Shown here: one piece after another, positions 7,809-15,722 of the stretch | How positions within the stretch are numbered: position 1 is the first letter of the stretch | How the letters are laid out: each line of letters begins with the position of its first letter | Assembly (NCBI RefSeq): GCF_900451175.1 | Contig: NZ_UGJJ01000001.1 | Coordinates: forward strand, 806,001 to 870,000 | DNA from: Kingella potus | Lineage (GTDB): Bacteria; Pseudomonadota; Gammaproteobacteria; Burkholderiales; Neisseriaceae | DNA length: 64,000 bases | Direction of reading: 5' to 3' | Position numbers and translations under genes: made by a program | Notes under the pieces: generated by a model | Databases searched by the model: none | Seen by the model: the letters and a program-made list of their open reading frames with translations, nothing else | Told to the model about the DNA's origin: nothing

Positions 7809-8783
7809 ATGCTTGAAAACCTGCCCTATTTCCAACAAAACCTTGCAACCGATCTCGGCCGCGTCAATCAGGTGGTCGAGCGGGCGGTTCGGTCGGAAGT
7901 CGCCCTGATTTCGCAAATCGGCAGCTATATTATCGGCGCGGGCGGCAAGCGGCTGCGCCCGATCATTACCATTCTTGCGGGCAAATCGCTGGGATACGAC
8001 GGCGACAAACTCTATTCCCTTGCCGCGATGGTGGAATTTATCCATACTTCCACGCTGCTGCACGACGATGTGGTAGACGAGAGCGATATGCGGCGCGGGC
8101 GCGAAACCGCCAATAATCTGTTCGGCAATGCCGCTGCCGTTTTGGTGGGCGACTTTTTGTACACCCGCGCATTCCAACTGATGGTCGGCTCTGGCAGCAT
8201 GAAAATTCTCGAAGTGATGGCCGATGCCACCAATATCATCGCCGAAGGCGAAGTGATGCAGCTGATGAATATCGGCAACACCGCCATCAGCGAAGGCGAG
8301 TATCTGCGCGTTATCCAGTACAAAACCGCCAAACTCTTTGAAGCTGCCGCCCAGGTGGGCGCGATACTGGCGGGTGCGGCGGAGCAGCAGGAAGCCGCGC
8401 TGAAAGACTATGGTATGCACGTCGGCACGGCCTTCCAGATTGTCGACGACATTTTGGATTATTGCGGCGATCCTGCCGAAATCGGCAAAAACGTCGGCGA
8501 CGATCTTGCCGAAGGCAAGCCCACGCTGCCGCTCATCTATTTGATGAATCAGGGTAGGCCCGAAGCGGCGCGGGACGTGCGCGATGCGCTGGAAAACGCC
8601 GACCGCAGCCGTTTCGGGCAGATTCTCGCCCATGTGCTTGCCTCCGACGCGCTGGCCTATTGCAAGCGGCAGGCGCAGATTGCGGTGGACAATGCCGTTG
8701 CCTGTCTGGACAGGCTGCCCGACAACGAAATTACCCGCGCCATGCGCAGCCTGGCGGAAGAATCGCTGGCGCGTGTGTCGTAA
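7809..8783 (+). CDS. ispB: Octaprenyl (polyprenyl) diphosphate synthase
   Basis: Trans-prenyltransferase of 324 residues making the ubiquinone side chain (C40 in Neisseria, from family knowledge). Both aspartate-rich motifs are present: DDVVD at 86-90 and DDILD at 213-217, with GGKRLRP near 45-51 for substrate binding. Small residues upstream of the first motif and IspB-like overall sequence separate it from the short-chain IspA encoded at 18774. The ATG at 7809 is chosen over earlier starts because homologues begin near MLENLPYFQ. A tRNA-Arg gene follows. Confidence 0.93.
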   Translation: MLENLPYFQQNLATDLGRVNQVVERAVRSEVALISQIGSYIIGAGGKRLRPIITILAGKSLGYDGDKLYSLAAMVEFIHTSTLLHDDVVDESDMRRGRETANNLFGNAAAVLVGDFLYTRAFQLMVGSGSMKILEVMADATNIIAEGEVMQLMNIGNTAISEGEYLRVIQYKTAKLFEAAAQVGAILAGAAEQQEAALKDYGMHVGTAFQIVDDILDYCGDPAEIGKNVGDDLAEGKPTLPLIYLMNQGRPEAARDVRDALENADRSRFGQILAHVLASDALAYCKRQAQIAVDNAVACLDRLPDNEITRAMRSLAEESLARVS

Positions 8784-8809
8784 GCCGCTTTGAAAAACCG
8801 TTTCCCTTT

Positions 8810-8884
8810 CTCGCCGTAGTTCAACGGATAGAACGTATGCCTCCTAAGCGTAAAATACAGGTTCGATTCCTGTCGGCGGGGCCA
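8810..8884 (+). tRNA. tRNA-Arg (anticodon CCU)
   Basis: Full cloverleaf by eye: acceptor CTCGCCG/CGGCGGG (one T-G pair), D stem GTTC/GAAC, anticodon stem TATGC/GCGTA around loop CTCCTAA (anticodon CCT, decoding AGG), T arm ACAGG-TTCGATT-CCTGT, discriminator G and encoded CCA. The first base is C rather than the usual G, paired with the terminal G. Confidence 0.93.
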
Positions 8885-8890
8885 CAACAA

Positions 8891-8920
8891 ACGGACGCAC
8901 TTGCGGGTGCGTCCGTTTTT
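8891..8920 (+). terminator. Intrinsic terminator after tRNA-Arg
   Basis: Perfect 10-bp stem ACGGACGCAC/GTGCGTCCGT with a 6-base loop and a TTTT tail, 7 bp past the CCA end. Confidence 0.9.
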
Positions 8921-9001
8921 CTATGGTGGGGCAAAATAAAAAATCTGCGGCCTTGCCGCTCCGTATCTTGCCTATTTTGTCCCGTTATACCTGCTCCCAT
9001 C

Positions 9002-9034
9002 AGGCCGTCTGAAAAGCCGTTTTTCAGACGGCCT
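9002..9034. terminator. DUS inverted repeat upstream of the nuclease gene
   Basis: Paired DUS 9002-9013 / 9023-9034. A lone DUS-like GTTCAGACGGCCTC follows near 9065. Confidence 0.5.
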
Positions 9035-9126
9035 TGATCCGTTTTTCCGGCACGGTTGCGCGGCGTTCAGACGGCCTCGGCCGCAAATACGGTAAAATCC
9101 CGCCTTTTTCTATCGGAGAAACCGCC

Positions 9127-9726
9127 ATGTTCCAACCGAAAATACTGCTGCTGTGGCTCGCCGCCGCGTCCGGCGTATTCGGCCTGCCCCGTTCTGCCGA
9201 CGCGCAATTTCTGCCGCGCAGCGTGCACACCGCCGCCGAAAGCGGGGCGGCACGGCACGGGCGCACCGCCGCCACTGCGCGGAACGCTTCAAGCTACGAA
9301 GGCCGTGTAACCGACGTACACGACGGCGACACCGTCCGCATCACCGACACCCACGGCGCAAAGCACAAAATCCGCCTCGCCTACATCGACGCACCCGAAA
9401 CCGACCAAGCCTACGGGCTCGCCAGCCGCAACCGTCTGAGCGGCCTGATACTCGGCAAAACGGTGCAGGTGCGGGTAACAGACACCGACCAGTACGGCCG
9501 CGAAGTCGCCTACCTGCGTGCCGACGGAGCAGATGTCAATCTGGGCCAAATCGAGGCGGGGGCGGCGTGGCACTACGTTTCCATTGCCAAAAAACAGCAG
9601 GACAAAACGGATTATGCCGCTTATGCGCAGGCCGAAGCCGAAGCGCGCCGCAGCCGTGCGGGGCTGTGGCAGAAACGCGATGCCGTCGCCCCGTGGAAAT
9701 TCCGTTGGCAGCAGCGCAGGCAGTAA
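9127..9726 (+). CDS. Secreted thermonuclease (SNase-like) family protein
   Basis: Predicted exported staphylococcal-nuclease-fold protein, 199 residues. The ATG at 9127 (preceded by CGGAGAAACC) opens a signal peptide, with likely cleavage after SADA near residue 27. The SNase domain occupies about residues 57-190: VTDVHDGDTVRI, IRLAYIDAPETDQAYG with its catalytic Arg and Asp, and DQYGREVAYL. It probably hydrolyses extracellular or periplasmic nucleic acid. Its stop codon TAA overlaps the first base of a DUS. DNA degradation and DUS-dependent transformation coexist here, but a link is speculation. Confidence 0.87.
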   Translation: MFQPKILLLWLAAASGVFGLPRSADAQFLPRSVHTAAESGAARHGRTAATARNASSYEGRVTDVHDGDTVRITDTHGAKHKIRLAYIDAPETDQAYGLASRNRLSGLILGKTVQVRVTDTDQYGREVAYLRADGADVNLGQIEAGAAWHYVSIAKKQQDKTDYAAYAQAEAEARRSRAGLWQKRDAVAPWKFRWQQRRQ

Positions 9727-9850
9727 GGCCGTCTGAAATCCGCGCGTTTGCCGGATGATGCGGCGATGCGGCCGCATGGGCGGCACAATCGGATATGCGG
9801 ACAAGTCTTGCCGCAGTGTGGTTTTGTGTTTTTCCGACAGGTAAGGAAAC

Positions 9851-9879
9851 AGGCCGTCTGAATGTTTTTCAGACGGCCT
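9851..9879. terminator. DUS inverted repeat between nuclease and metR
   Basis: Paired DUS with a 5-base loop (9851-9862 / 9868-9879) between convergent genes, so it could terminate both. Confidence 0.55.
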
Positions 9880-9924
9880 GCCGCATATTCTTATCCGTGT
9901 TTTAACTTCGTTGAAGCTGCGCTT

Positions 9925-10860
9925 TCAGACGGCCTGTTCTCCCGGCACGCTCAGGATGGGCAGGGTGGCGAAGCCCTGGTCGCGCACGATTTGGCAGAAT
10001 TCGGTCAGATAGCTGTTGTATTCGTCCTCTTTGCGCACGGCGGCGAAAAGTTCGCTTTGCAGGCCTTCGTTCGTGATTTGTCGGGCGGCAATATAGCCTT
10101 TTTCCAAATACGGCATCACCGTCCAATGGGGCAGGGCGGCAATGCCCCGGCGGCTGGCGACGAGCTGGATGATGGCGACGGTCAGCTCGCTGTGGCGGCG
10201 GGCGGGGTTGATGCCGGCGGGCAGCAGCACCTTGCGCAGCAAATCCAGCATATCGTCGGGTACGGGATAGGTAATCAGCGTGTCGTCTGCGAAGTCTTCC
10301 GCCTGCCAGATTTCTTTGGCGGCCAGCGGATGATCCGGGGCGCAGATGCCGACCATGCCGTAGGAAAACAGGGGATGGTAGGCAATGCCCGCCTGCGGCA
10401 CGGCTTCGGACACAATGGCCAGATCGGCGCGGTAGGAGAGCAGCAGGCCGACGGGATCGGCCTGGAAGCCGGACACAATATCCAATTCCACCTTCGGCCA
10501 CAGCGGGCGGAATTCGCCCATCGCGGGCATCAGCCAGTCGAAACAGGTGTGGCATTCCACCGCCAGCCGCAGTTCGCCCGCCTCGCCTTCGATAATCTGC
10601 GCCATATCGCGTTCGGCGGCGGCCACTTTGGGCACCAGATCGCGGGCCAGCTCCACCAGCCTTGCCCCTGCGGGCGTAAAGCGCAGCGGATTGGACTTGC
10701 GCTCAAACAGCGGCGTGTCGTAATAGCTTTCCAGCGTGCGGATTTGATGGGACAGGGCAGACTGGGTCAGGAAGATGCGTTGTGCCGCCAGCGACACGCT
10801 GCCGGTTTCTTCCAGCGCGAGCAGGGTTTTCAGATGGCGCAGTTCGATAACGGATTCCAT
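9925..10860 (-). CDS. metR: LysR-family transcriptional regulator, MetR-like
   Basis: DNA-binding regulator of 311 residues. The N-terminal winged helix-turn-helix spans about residues 5-64 (SVSLAAQRIFLTQSALSHQIRTLE). The effector domain contains VECHTCFDWLMP, a segment typical of MetR, which senses homocysteine and controls methionine genes. The last residues EQAV and the stop TGA are encoded by the minus-strand copy of a DUS (9924-9935), so the uptake sequence sets the C-terminus. No met biosynthesis gene is adjacent; metK is 11 kb away. Confidence 0.87.
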   Translation of the reverse strand: MESVIELRHLKTLLALEETGSVSLAAQRIFLTQSALSHQIRTLESYYDTPLFERKSNPLRFTPAGARLVELARDLVPKVAAAERDMAQIIEGEAGELRLAVECHTCFDWLMPAMGEFRPLWPKVELDIVSGFQADPVGLLLSYRADLAIVSEAVPQAGIAYHPLFSYGMVGICAPDHPLAAKEIWQAEDFADDTLITYPVPDDMLDLLRKVLLPAGINPARRHSELTVAIIQLVASRRGIAALPHWTVMPYLEKGYIAARQITNEGLQSELFAAVRKEDEYNSYLTEFCQIVRDQGFATLPILSVPGEQAV

Positions 10861-11035
10861 AATTTCGGCTTTCGGCGGCGGGGGAAAAAGACGGCAATAT
10901 TAAAATAATTCATACAGACGGCGCAAATATGCAGGACAGAGGCCGTCTGAAAACAAGGTGCGGCGGGCTTTCTGGCGGTATTTTGCGTACAATCGGGCTC
11001 GTCCGAACACCCAAACCTGTATCAGGAATCCTCAT

Positions 11036-11929
11036 ATGCAATACAGTCTTTACCGTCTGCCTGAAAACCTTTCCCCCGGCGAAGCCGCACGCCGTTTTCC
11101 CTTTCTCGCCGCACCCCGTGCCGAAAACAGCCACAAAGGCACTTTCGGCACGCTGGCGGTATTCGGCGGCGCACAGGGCATGGCCGGCGCGGTGGTGCTG
11201 GCTGCTTCGGCCGCATTGCTGGCCGGCTGCGGCAAAGTGTGGGCGGGGTTTCACCGCGAGGCTCTGCCGATGCCGTTTGTTGCCGGTTTTCCCGAAATCA
11301 TGCAGGCAACGGCGGACACGCTGGCGCGGCGCGGCGATGTGTCCGCCCGTGCGGCAGGCTGCGGCCTGGGTACGGCAGAGGGCGCGTCCCGCCTGCTCGG
11401 TACGCTTTTTCAGACGGCCTCCGATACGCCGCTGCTCTTGGATGCCGACGCGCTCAACCTGCTGGCAGGAGATGCCGGCCTGGCGGATGCTGCGGCGCGT
11501 TATCCGACGCTGGTCATTACCCCCCATCCGGCCGAAGCCGCGCGGCTGTTGGGCACCGCAACCGCGCAGATTCAGAGCCGCCGTGCGGATGCGGTGCGGC
11601 GGCTGGCGGAACGCTTCGGCGCGGTGGCGGTGCTGAAAGGACACCGTACGCTGGTGTGCCGCCCAGGCGGGGAAACCTACGAAAACCGCAGCGGCAACGC
11701 AGGGCTGGCCACCGCAGGCAGCGGCGACGTGCTCTCGGGCATCATCGGCAGCCTGCTGGCACAAGGCTGCGAACCGTTTGAAGCGGCCTGTGCCGGCGTG
11801 TGGCTGCACGGTGCGGCGGCCGACATACTCGCCGCATCAGGCATGGGGCCGGCCGGCCTGCTGGCCGGAGAAATCGCCCCCGCCGCCCGCTGGCTGCGCA
11901 ATATGCTGATTGATAACGAATTAAAATAA
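11036..11929 (+). CDS. nnrD: ADP-dependent NAD(P)H-hydrate dehydratase (YjeF C-terminal/carbohydrate kinase family)
   Basis: Metabolite-repair enzyme that dehydrates S-NAD(P)HX to NAD(P)H. It has 297 residues from the ATG at 11036. Family motifs are KGTFGTLAVFGG near residue 38, ITPHPAEAARLLG near 162-174 and the catalytic-site segment NAGLATAGSGDVLSG near 221-235. The epimerase (YjeF N-terminal) domain is absent, so it is either a stand-alone dehydratase or the epimerase is elsewhere. A DUS read in reverse encodes FQTAS near residue 127. An FNR-type palindrome begins 5 bp after the stop. Confidence 0.88.
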   Translation: MQYSLYRLPENLSPGEAARRFPFLAAPRAENSHKGTFGTLAVFGGAQGMAGAVVLAASAALLAGCGKVWAGFHREALPMPFVAGFPEIMQATADTLARRGDVSARAAGCGLGTAEGASRLLGTLFQTASDTPLLLDADALNLLAGDAGLADAAARYPTLVITPHPAEAARLLGTATAQIQSRRADAVRRLAERFGAVAVLKGHRTLVCRPGGETYENRSGNAGLATAGSGDVLSGIIGSLLAQGCEPFEAACAGVWLHGAAADILAASGMGPAGLLAGEIAPAARWLRNMLIDNELK

Positions 11930-11933
11930 CTAT

Positions 11934-11947
11934 TTGATAAAAATCAA
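11934..11947. promoter_or_regulatory. FNR-type binding site upstream of hemerythrin gene
   Basis: TTGAT-AAAA-ATCAA is a perfect match to the FNR consensus half-sites. It lies 107-120 bp upstream of the hemerythrin ATG. A TATAAT at 12009-12014 would place the box near -80, which is not a classical activation position, so the actual promoter is uncertain. Confidence 0.6.
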
Positions 11948-12053
11948 ATTCCGTAAAAATAAGGAGGAGGAAGACGGCAATGTTATCTTTTCTTTACATT
12001 GAACGTCCTATAATCCTCCGCTTCATCAACAACACTAACCGGGGAAATAAAAA

Positions 12054-12461
12054 ATGTCAGAACCGTTTTTGCATTGGACTTCCGATTTGGACACCGGCAT
12101 CGAGCAGGTGGACGAACAGCATAAAATCCTTGTGCAGTACATCAACGAAATGCACGACGCACACGTTGCCGGCAACCGCGAAGCGGTGGGCCAGGCTTTG
12201 GATCATCTGATCGAATACACCGTACAGCACTTTTCCGACGAAGAAGACCTGCTGAAAATGGCGGAATATCCGCTGGTTGACGCGCACCACCGCGTACATG
12301 AAAATTTCGTCAACAAAGTGCAGACCTACAAAGGCCGCTTTGACAACGGCGACGATGTCAGCCAGGAGCTGCTGGACATTCTCGAAACCTGGCTGTTTAT
12401 GCATATCCGCCGCAACGACCACGGCTATGTGCGCCATGTGAAAGAAAAGCTGGGACTGTAA
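12054..12461 (+). CDS. Bacteriohemerythrin
   Basis: Single-domain O2-binding di-iron protein of 135 residues. The ligand pattern is complete: HWTSDLDTGI, EQVDEQHKILV, HFSDEEDLLK, AHHRVHENF and MHIRRNDHGY. Such proteins store or deliver oxygen or protect against oxygen and NO; which role applies is not visible. The start follows CCGGGGAAATAAAAA. The upstream FNR box suggests expression rises when oxygen falls. A long DUS hairpin follows. Confidence 0.93.
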   Translation: MSEPFLHWTSDLDTGIEQVDEQHKILVQYINEMHDAHVAGNREAVGQALDHLIEYTVQHFSDEEDLLKMAEYPLVDAHHRVHENFVNKVQTYKGRFDNGDDVSQELLDILETWLFMHIRRNDHGYVRHVKEKLGL

Positions 12462-12484
12462 GCCGCCAGGCAGACAAGAACACA

Positions 12485-12528
12485 AGAGGCCGTCTGAAAA
12501 CCGTATTTGGCGTTTTCAGACGGCCTCT
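12485..12528 (+). terminator. DUS hairpin terminator of hemerythrin gene
   Basis: AGAGGCCGTCTGAAAA pairs with TTTTCAGACGGCCTCT across a 12-base loop, 24 bp past the stop. Confidence 0.65.
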
Positions 12529-12605
12529 CTTGTATGCTTGCCGTCCGGCGCATGAATGCCGTTTGTGCCGGTGTGCCGCAAATGTGATGCCTGTTTGCCG
12601 TGTGT

Positions 12606-12633
12606 CGGGTGTGTGGCACAAACCACGCACGCG
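12606..12633 (+). repeat. REP-like palindrome, GGTGTGTGGC..GCCACGCACGCGG type
   Basis: One slightly degenerate copy of the dispersed palindrome described in the findings; the stem is GTGTGG/CCACGCAC around ACAAA. Confidence 0.5.
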
Positions 12634-12831
12634 GTTTTGCGTATTCAGACGGCCTTTTAACTGTTTTGCAAAACACCGTGCCAACAGCCGCAACCGTGTG
12701 CGCCGCTGCTGCGTCATCCCATCGGACGCATATAGGGCGTATCGTCCGGGCGGCGCAACGCAGCCAATCAGGCTTTTCCCAAACGCAAAAATGCGATCAT
12801 GGCAGAGCCGCCACGCGCCTTATATGGCGAA

Positions 12832-12882
12832 AAAGGCCGTCTGAAAACAGCTTTGCCGAAGCTGTGTTTTCAGACGGCCTTT
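12832..12882 (-). terminator. Extended DUS hairpin terminator of yidC
   Basis: The DUS pair (12834-12845 / 12869-12880) is extended by AACAGCTT/AAGCTGTG, giving a stem of about 20 bp, 20 bp past the yidC stop. Confidence 0.7.
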
Positions 12883-12901
12883 CGGTTTTCGGGCGTAGGG
12901 T

Positions 12902-14542
12902 TTAGGAAACCACTTCGCCGTTTTGGCGCGCCCGTTCGGTGGCGCGGTTGACGTGCATCTGCTGGGCGATGGTCAGAATGTTGTTCACCACATAGTAAAG
13001 CACCAGTCCGGCGGGGAAGAGGAAGAACATGACGGAGAACACCAAAGGCATGATCTTCATCATTTTTGCCTGCATCGGGTCGGAAGGCGGCGGATTGAGG
13101 GTGGTTTGGAACATCATGGTGGCGGTCATCAGCACGGGCAGGATGAACCAGGGATCGTGGCGGGAAAGATCGGTAATCCAGCCCAGCCAGGGAGCCTGGC
13201 GCAGCTCGACCGAGCTGAATATCGCCCAGTAGAGGCCGATGAAAATCGGAATTTGCAGCAGCATGGGCAGACAGCCGCCCAGCGGGTTGATTTTCTCGCT
13301 TTTATACATCTGCATCATGGCCTGCTGCATTGCCATGCGGTCGTCGCCGTATTGTTTTTTCAGCGCTTCGAGTTTGGGGGCGACGGCACGCATTTTCGCC
13401 ATGGATTTGTAGGCGGCGTTGTTGAGCGGGTAGAGGATGATTTTGACGATGACGGTAAGCAGGACAATCGCCCAGCCCCAGTTGCCGGTGATGCCGTGCA
13501 GTTTGTCCATCAGCCAGAAGAGGGCGGTGGCCGGCCAGTGGACGCGGCCGTAGTCTTTGACCAGTTCGAGGTGGTCGGCGATTTTGCCCAGTGCGGCGGT
13601 GGTTTGCGGGCCGGCGTAGAGGTTGGCGGCATAGCTGCGCGTCGCGCCGGCGGGCAGATCGGGTTCGGCTGCGGACACGCCTGCGGTATAGAGGCCGCCT
13701 TCGCGCCGCTTGATGTCGATGCGGCAGCCTGAGGCCGCGCAGATGCTTTGGCCTTCTTTGGGCTGCAGTATCCATGCGGAGAAGAAGTAGTGCTGGCTCA
13801 TGCCGATCCAGCCGGATTGGGTCTGCCGTTCGTATTCGGCCTGGTCGCGGCCTTTTTGGAAGTCGTCGTCCAAATCGGAGAAGGAAACTTTTTGGAAATT
13901 GCCTTCGGGGGTGTAGAGGACGGGGCCGGTGTAGCTGGACATAAAGTAGCCCTGTCCGGCAGGCGTTTTGCTGTCGCGGACGACGCGGTAGGCGGCGGCG
14001 GCTTTGAGCGGCTTGCCGCTGCGGTTGGCCACATCGAAGCGCACGTTGATCAGATAGCTGCCCTGGGTGAAGGTGTAGGTTTTGGCAATTTCCAAACCGT
14101 AAGCGGTGGTGGCGGTGAGGCGGACTTCGGCTTTGCCGTTTTCAAGGCCGTATTGTTTTTTCGCGCTTTTGAAGCTCAAACCCTGCGTCAGGCTGCGTCC
14201 GGTTTCGTCTATCAGGTCGGATTGGGCGATGTATATGCCGTCTTTGCCGTTTTCAAACAGGGAGAAGGGTTTGCTTTCGTCGTCGGCGGAGTTGTATTTG
14301 AGCAGGGTGAGGCCGCGCAGGTCGCCGCTGGTTTCGTCGATAACGGCGGCAACGGTGTCGGTGGAAACGGTCAGCGGCACGGTGGGATTCAGCACCGCCT
14401 GTGCGGCGGCCGGTGCCGCAGCCTGTTGTGCGGACTGCGCCGCCGGATTTTGCACGGGCCTCGGCGCGGGGAAAAACCATTCCCAGCCGAACAGTATCAG
14501 CGCGGAAACGGCGAAAAACAGGGTCATTCTTTTGGCATCCAT
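12902..14542 (-). CDS. yidC: Membrane protein insertase YidC
   Basis: Inner-membrane insertase of 546 residues for Sec-dependent and Sec-independent membrane proteins. The ATG at 14542 gives MDAKRMTLFFAVSALILFGWEWFFP, the first transmembrane helix. A large periplasmic domain (about 60-340) follows, then the conserved five-helix core near 345-530 with NWGWAIVLLT, KMRAVAPKLEALKKQYGDDR and INPLGGCLPMLLQIPIFIGLYW. It is the last gene of the rpmH-rnpA-yidD-yidC cluster, but the 208 bp between yidD and yidC contain several DUS. Confidence 0.97.
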   Translation of the reverse strand: MDAKRMTLFFAVSALILFGWEWFFPAPRPVQNPAAQSAQQAAAPAAAQAVLNPTVPLTVSTDTVAAVIDETSGDLRGLTLLKYNSADDESKPFSLFENGKDGIYIAQSDLIDETGRSLTQGLSFKSAKKQYGLENGKAEVRLTATTAYGLEIAKTYTFTQGSYLINVRFDVANRSGKPLKAAAAYRVVRDSKTPAGQGYFMSSYTGPVLYTPEGNFQKVSFSDLDDDFQKGRDQAEYERQTQSGWIGMSQHYFFSAWILQPKEGQSICAASGCRIDIKRREGGLYTAGVSAAEPDLPAGATRSYAANLYAGPQTTAALGKIADHLELVKDYGRVHWPATALFWLMDKLHGITGNWGWAIVLLTVIVKIILYPLNNAAYKSMAKMRAVAPKLEALKKQYGDDRMAMQQAMMQMYKSEKINPLGGCLPMLLQIPIFIGLYWAIFSSVELRQAPWLGWITDLSRHDPWFILPVLMTATMMFQTTLNPPPSDPMQAKMMKIMPLVFSVMFFLFPAGLVLYYVVNNILTIAQQMHVNRATERARQNGEVVS

Positions 14543-14587
14543 CGGATTTCCTAAAATGTATGTGGGATGTGGCGGAACGGCGGTAAA

Positions 14588-14680
14588 GGCCGTCTGAAAA
14601 CGTCGGCGGCAGGAACTTCGCGCCACGGTTTGCCGGATTGTGTTTTCAGACGGCCTGTCGGGGATGGGGCCGTCTGAAAA
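14588..14680. repeat. DUS cluster between yidC and yidD
   Basis: DUS at 14588-14599, a reverse copy at 14644-14655, and a GGGCCGTCTGAA variant near 14668. They could form alternative hairpins in the yidD-yidC transcript. Confidence 0.55.
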
Positions 14681-14750
14681 CAGCCAATTTTACAGCCTGC
14701 CTGCCGCAGGCGGCATCCTCCGTATCGGAAACATCCGCCGGCGGACGGTA

Positions 14751-14963
14751 TCACGGCACGGGATCGTGGCCGTGGCCGCCCCACGGATGGCAGCGGGCGA
14801 TGCGTTTCAAAGCCAGCAGGCCGCCTTTTAATGCGCCGTAGCGGCGCACGGCTTCGATGGCATATTGCGAACAGGTGGGCGTGTAGCGGCAGCGCGGCGG
14901 AACAAGCGGACTGATGCAGTATTGGTAGAAACGGATTAATGCCAGCAGCAGCTTCGCGCCCAT
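14751..14963 (-). CDS. yidD: Membrane protein insertion efficiency factor YidD
   Basis: 70-residue protein that assists YidC. The conserved cysteine pattern RCRYTPTCSQYAIEAV and the C-terminal RCHPWGGHGHDPVP are diagnostic. Its start (14963) is 3 bp from the rnpA stop, so translation is probably coupled. Confidence 0.95.
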   Translation of the reverse strand: MGAKLLLALIRFYQYCISPLVPPRCRYTPTCSQYAIEAVRRYGALKGGLLALKRIARCHPWGGHGHDPVP

Positions 14964-14965
14964 GT

Positions 14966-15319
14966 TTACACACGCTTTTTTTTCGCTGCGGCCATCAGTC
15001 GCGCCAGCTCGGCACGGGCGGCGGGGGCTTCGGCACAATCGAAAGCGCGGCGGACGCGGACGATGAAATCGCAGGGCGGCAGGGTGTTCTTGTGCCGCCG
15101 GAACCAGTCGCGGATAACGCGCTTCATGTAGTTGCGCTCGTGGGCGCGGCGGGCGGTTTTTTTCGCCACTACCAGCCCGAGACGGGCGTGGCCGTACGGG
15201 TTGGCGGCGGAATACAAAATTTGCAGCAGCTCGCCGCGCCGCTGTTTCCTGAAAGCAAAAACGGAAGAAAATTCTTCCGTTTTCAAGAGGCGGTACTGCC
15301 TGCCGAAGCGTTCCAACAA
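14966..15319 (-). CDS. rnpA: Ribonuclease P protein component
   Basis: Protein subunit of RNase P for 5' maturation of tRNA, 117 residues. The conserved RNA-binding segment ARRAHERNYMKRVIRDWFR is at about residues 57-75, and GLVVAKKTARRA precedes it. It lies between rpmH and yidD in the standard order. The basic C-terminus (AAAKKKRV) is typical. Confidence 0.96.
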   Translation of the reverse strand: MLERFGRQYRLLKTEEFSSVFAFRKQRRGELLQILYSAANPYGHARLGLVVAKKTARRAHERNYMKRVIRDWFRRHKNTLPPCDFIVRVRRAFDCAEAPAARAELARLMAAAKKKRV

Positions 15320-15331
15320 ACGGCTCCGCGC

Positions 15332-15466
15332 TTATACGGCGAGACGCTTGCGGCCTTTGGCGCGGCGTGCGGCCAAAACGGCGCGGCCGCCGCGTGTGCG
15401 GGAGCGGACAAGGAAGCCGTGGGTGCGTTTGCGTTTGGTAACGGAGGGCTGGTAGGTGCGTTTCAT
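15332..15466 (-). CDS. rpmH: 50S ribosomal protein L34
   Basis: 44-residue basic ribosomal protein: MKRTYQPSVTKRKRTHGFL through the C-terminal KGRKRLAV. The start at 15466 is fixed by the universal MKRTYQPS; the longer open frame is not used. First gene of the operon, 12 bp before rnpA, and divergent from dnaA. Confidence 0.98.
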   Translation of the reverse strand: MKRTYQPSVTKRKRTHGFLVRSRTRGGRAVLAARRAKGRKRLAV

Positions 15467-15502
15467 GATGTTTCCTAAATCGGTTTGTCTGAAAAACGCG
15501 CG

Positions 15503-15531
15503 ATTACAACCTAAATTCTTGTTTTTGTCAA
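15503..15531 (-). promoter_or_regulatory. Sigma-70 promoter of rpmH-rnpA-yidD-yidC
   Basis: Minus strand TTGACA (15531-15526), 17-bp spacer, TGTAAT (15508-15503), giving a leader of about 30 nt to rpmH. Confidence 0.8.
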
Positions 15532-15634
15532 TCAAATGAATGCCCGCCGCCGCCGGGCAGCCGCTGCGGCGCAACAGGCGGCATTTGCGCCGTTTGCGGT
15601 CGGCGGCTGCGTGGCGGCAGGCGGGCTTTTCGGC

Positions 15635-15640
15635 TATAAT
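15635..15640 (+). promoter_or_regulatory. Probable -10 element of dnaA
   Basis: TATAAT 83 bp before the dnaA ATG. No good -35 is seen 16-18 bp upstream. No array of DnaA boxes (TTATNCACA) is present between rpmH and dnaA; only TTATGCACG overlapping the dnaA start is close. The replication origin is therefore probably elsewhere. Confidence 0.45.
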
Positions 15641-15722
15641 CCGCCGTCCCATACCGCACGCGTCTGCCTGTGCGCGTTTCTGTAATGCATGATTACTGCA
15701 TGATTTTCAAACGGTTTTTCTT

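Larger units (their letters stand above)
12462..12901. other. Intergenic region hemerythrin/yidC
   Basis: Contains the hemerythrin and yidC DUS terminators, a single DUS at 12644-12655 and one REP-like palindrome (12606-12633). No gene is credible here. Confidence 0.5.

Noticed and set aside
15467..15722. Chromosomal origin beside dnaA
   Set aside because: No cluster of DnaA boxes and no AT-rich unwinding element; only one near-match overlaps the dnaA start.
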